64,000 bases of DNA from CAVWGP01 sp963754645 (GTDB lineage: Bacteria; Pseudomonadota; Alphaproteobacteria; Bin65): positions 1,488,001 through 1,552,000 of the forward strand of contig CAVWGP010000004.1 of assembly GCA_963754645.1 (NCBI GenBank), in the 5' to 3' direction. A model generated the notes under the pieces. That model was not told the DNA's origin. It saw only the letters and a program-made list of their open reading frames with translations, and did no database searches. Below, in pieces: positions 62,975 to 64,000 of this stretch; the stretch's first letter is position 1, and each line of letters begins with the position of its first letter. A program made the position numbers and the translations under genes.

Positions 62975-64000
62975 CTAATTGGCTCTCGTGTGCCGCTCCC
63001 CGATGATGTCCGGCGCGGTCAGCGTCTTGGCCGGCGCGGCTGAAGGCGCGCGCGGCGGCGCGTTGGCAATCATGGCCCGCCAGGTTTCTTTCGAATCCTC
63101 GGCGGTTTTCTTGATGCGCGTGTCCAGCCCGCTGCGGAAAAATTCCTCGAACGCGGCGACGATGGCGCCGAGATCGTCGTTCGCGATTTTTTCGGGCACG
63201 AGATCGATGCCGATCGAAGTCAGCATTTCGCTGCGCGCGCCCTGCGCTTCGGCATAGGTGAAGTAGTAGTCGAGCTCAGATAGATGGTAACTCGCCAATG
63301 CTTCGACATAAGCCGCCTCGCCCGCGATCGAGACTTGGCGCGCGGCCGCCGTGGTGCGCAAATTCTCGCCTTCGACGCGGAACTGCCGCTGCGCCAGAGC
63401 GAGTTCCTTGAGCTTCTCCGCGTAGGTTTCGTGCGCGATGTGCATTTGGGCCAAGACCGCCAGGGTCATCGAACGGCGCTCATGGATGGCCAATTGCTCG
63501 CGAACTTCGGCAAGGTCGAGCCTCGATTTCAAGCTCGCAAGCTTGATGATCTGCACGGTGAGGCGCGCGCCGAATTCGGCCCAAGTGTTATTGAAGAGAA
63601 ACTCATTGGTGTCGAAATTGAACGAACCATCGAGGCGGATGCCCGGCAAGGTCGCCAAGATCTCGACGTATTTTTCGAGCGCGGCGACGCGGTTCTTGTA
63701 GTCGAATTCATAGAGCTCCGGCCGGTTCGTCAGCGCCATGATCCGCAACGTGGAAATATCCGACGGCGCGCCCGCCAGGGCCGGAAGGTTGCCGCGGATG
63801 CCGCCCGCCAGCGCGAATCGCGCGTTCGGATCGATATTCATCAGCGCCGCGATTTCGCTGCGCGCCAGGCCGAGCTGGCCCTCGCGCCGCTGCAACTCGC
63901 GCATGGTGCGAAGCAGCCGGCGTTCGAATTCGAGCGCATCCCTCGGCGATATGTCGCCGTTCTGCTGGGCCCGGCGGGTTCGCGCGATGGCGCCTTCCGC
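62975..64000 (-). CDS. TolC-family outer-membrane protein (3' part; start lies outside the window)
   Basis: At least 341 codons of a TolC/outer-membrane efflux protein, open at the window edge. It is a long alpha-helical protein with repeats typical of TolC: NGDISPRDALEFERRLLRTMRELQ, GEAAYVEALASYHLSELDYYFTYAEAQGA, and a beta-strand region GSFNFDTNEFLFNNTWAEFGA. The C-terminus is Pro/Ala-rich. It heads a tightly spaced run of HlyD, GAF-HlyD and M50-HlyD genes on the same strand. Confidence 0.85.
   Translation of the reverse strand, partial: AEGAIARTRRAQQNGDISPRDALEFERRLLRTMRELQRREGQLGLARSEIAALMNIDPNARFALAGGIRGNLPALAGAPSDISTLRIMALTNRPELYEFDYKNRVAALEKYVEILATLPGIRLDGSFNFDTNEFLFNNTWAEFGARLTVQIIKLASLKSRLDLAEVREQLAIHERRSMTLAVLAQMHIAHETYAEKLKELALAQRQFRVEGENLRTTAAARQVSIAGEAAYVEALASYHLSELDYYFTYAEAQGARSEMLTSIGIDLVPEKIANDDLGAIVAAFEEFFRSGLDTRIKKTAEDSKETWRAMIANAPPRAPSAAPAKTLTAPDIIGERHTRAN

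Noticed and set aside
1..64000. CRISPR arrays, rRNA operons, prophage or a replication origin
   Set aside because: None seen: no regularly spaced repeats, no rRNA sequence, no phage structural genes, and no DnaA-box cluster beside dnaA/dnaN-type genes.

Overview
The window comes from a GC-rich alphaproteobacterium. The evidence is a MipZ-type division-plane ATPase, a DUF1489 protein, a ClpS-ClpA pair, LiuR-type control of leucine breakdown and GC-rich codon usage throughout. Rhodospirillales-like or related soil lineages would fit, but I cannot fix a genus by reading. Gene density is high and most genes sit in tight same-strand runs with start/stop overlaps. Catabolism dominates: branched-chain amino acids, proline, fatty acids and aromatic compounds.

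Layout. 1-2.5 kb: the 5' part of clpA, then clpS, then a 1.06 kb gene-poor AT-rich stretch. 2.5-10.3 kb: a D,D-carboxypeptidase, a sugar-nucleotide run (galU, ugd, phosphomannomutase/phosphoglucomutase, a GGCT-like protein), a J-domain membrane protein, a VWA protein and mipZ. 10.3-18.7 kb: a molybdopterin oxidoreductase divergent from a ferredoxin-type reductase, a ketopantoate-reductase-like protein, a DUF3179 protein, and an acyl-CoA synthetase followed by a Rieske oxygenase. 19-25 kb: an iron-binding protein gene with a recognisable promoter and inverted-repeat operator, a decayed SEL1-repeat pseudogene, and putA with two compensating frameshifts. 25-32.8 kb: a six-gene leucine/isovalerate unit (mccB, methylglutaconyl-CoA hydratase, a K+ channel, mccA, HMG-CoA lyase, an SLC13-like permease).

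32.9-41.6 kb: an aromatic-compound region. A flavin monooxygenase gene is present as a truncated copy and a complete copy, separated by a 1.27 kb AT-rich island with a lipoprotein gene and a small membrane-protein gene. An extradiol dioxygenase, an aldolase-fold protein without the usual zinc ligands, and a fumarylacetoacetate-hydrolase-family enzyme follow. A solute-binding protein and a second Rieske oxygenase converge on them. 41.6-52.8 kb: a nuclease/phosphatase-fold protein, a metallophosphoesterase, an MFS carrier, acyl-CoA dehydrogenase, an SDR, an exported peptidase-like hydrolase, thiolase, and the liuA-type isovaleryl-CoA dehydrogenase unit with its MerR regulator. A perfect 20-bp palindrome overlies that unit's promoter. 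52.9-58.6 kb: a small periplasmic protein, mgtE, tRNA-Leu(GAG), lipB, a frameshifted MscS-type channel, a MaoC hydratase and an acylphosphatase. 58.6-64 kb: a four-gene export-like unit (TolC family, short HlyD, GAF-HlyD, M50 protease-HlyD) with no ATPase in view.

Together the isovaleryl-CoA dehydrogenase, methylcrotonyl-CoA carboxylase, methylglutaconyl-CoA hydratase, HMG-CoA lyase and thiolase form a complete route from isovaleryl-CoA to acetyl-CoA, split over two loci. Single-base frameshifts in putA, the mscS-like gene and the GAF-HlyD gene may be assembly errors. The SEL1 gene has too many to be explained that way easily.
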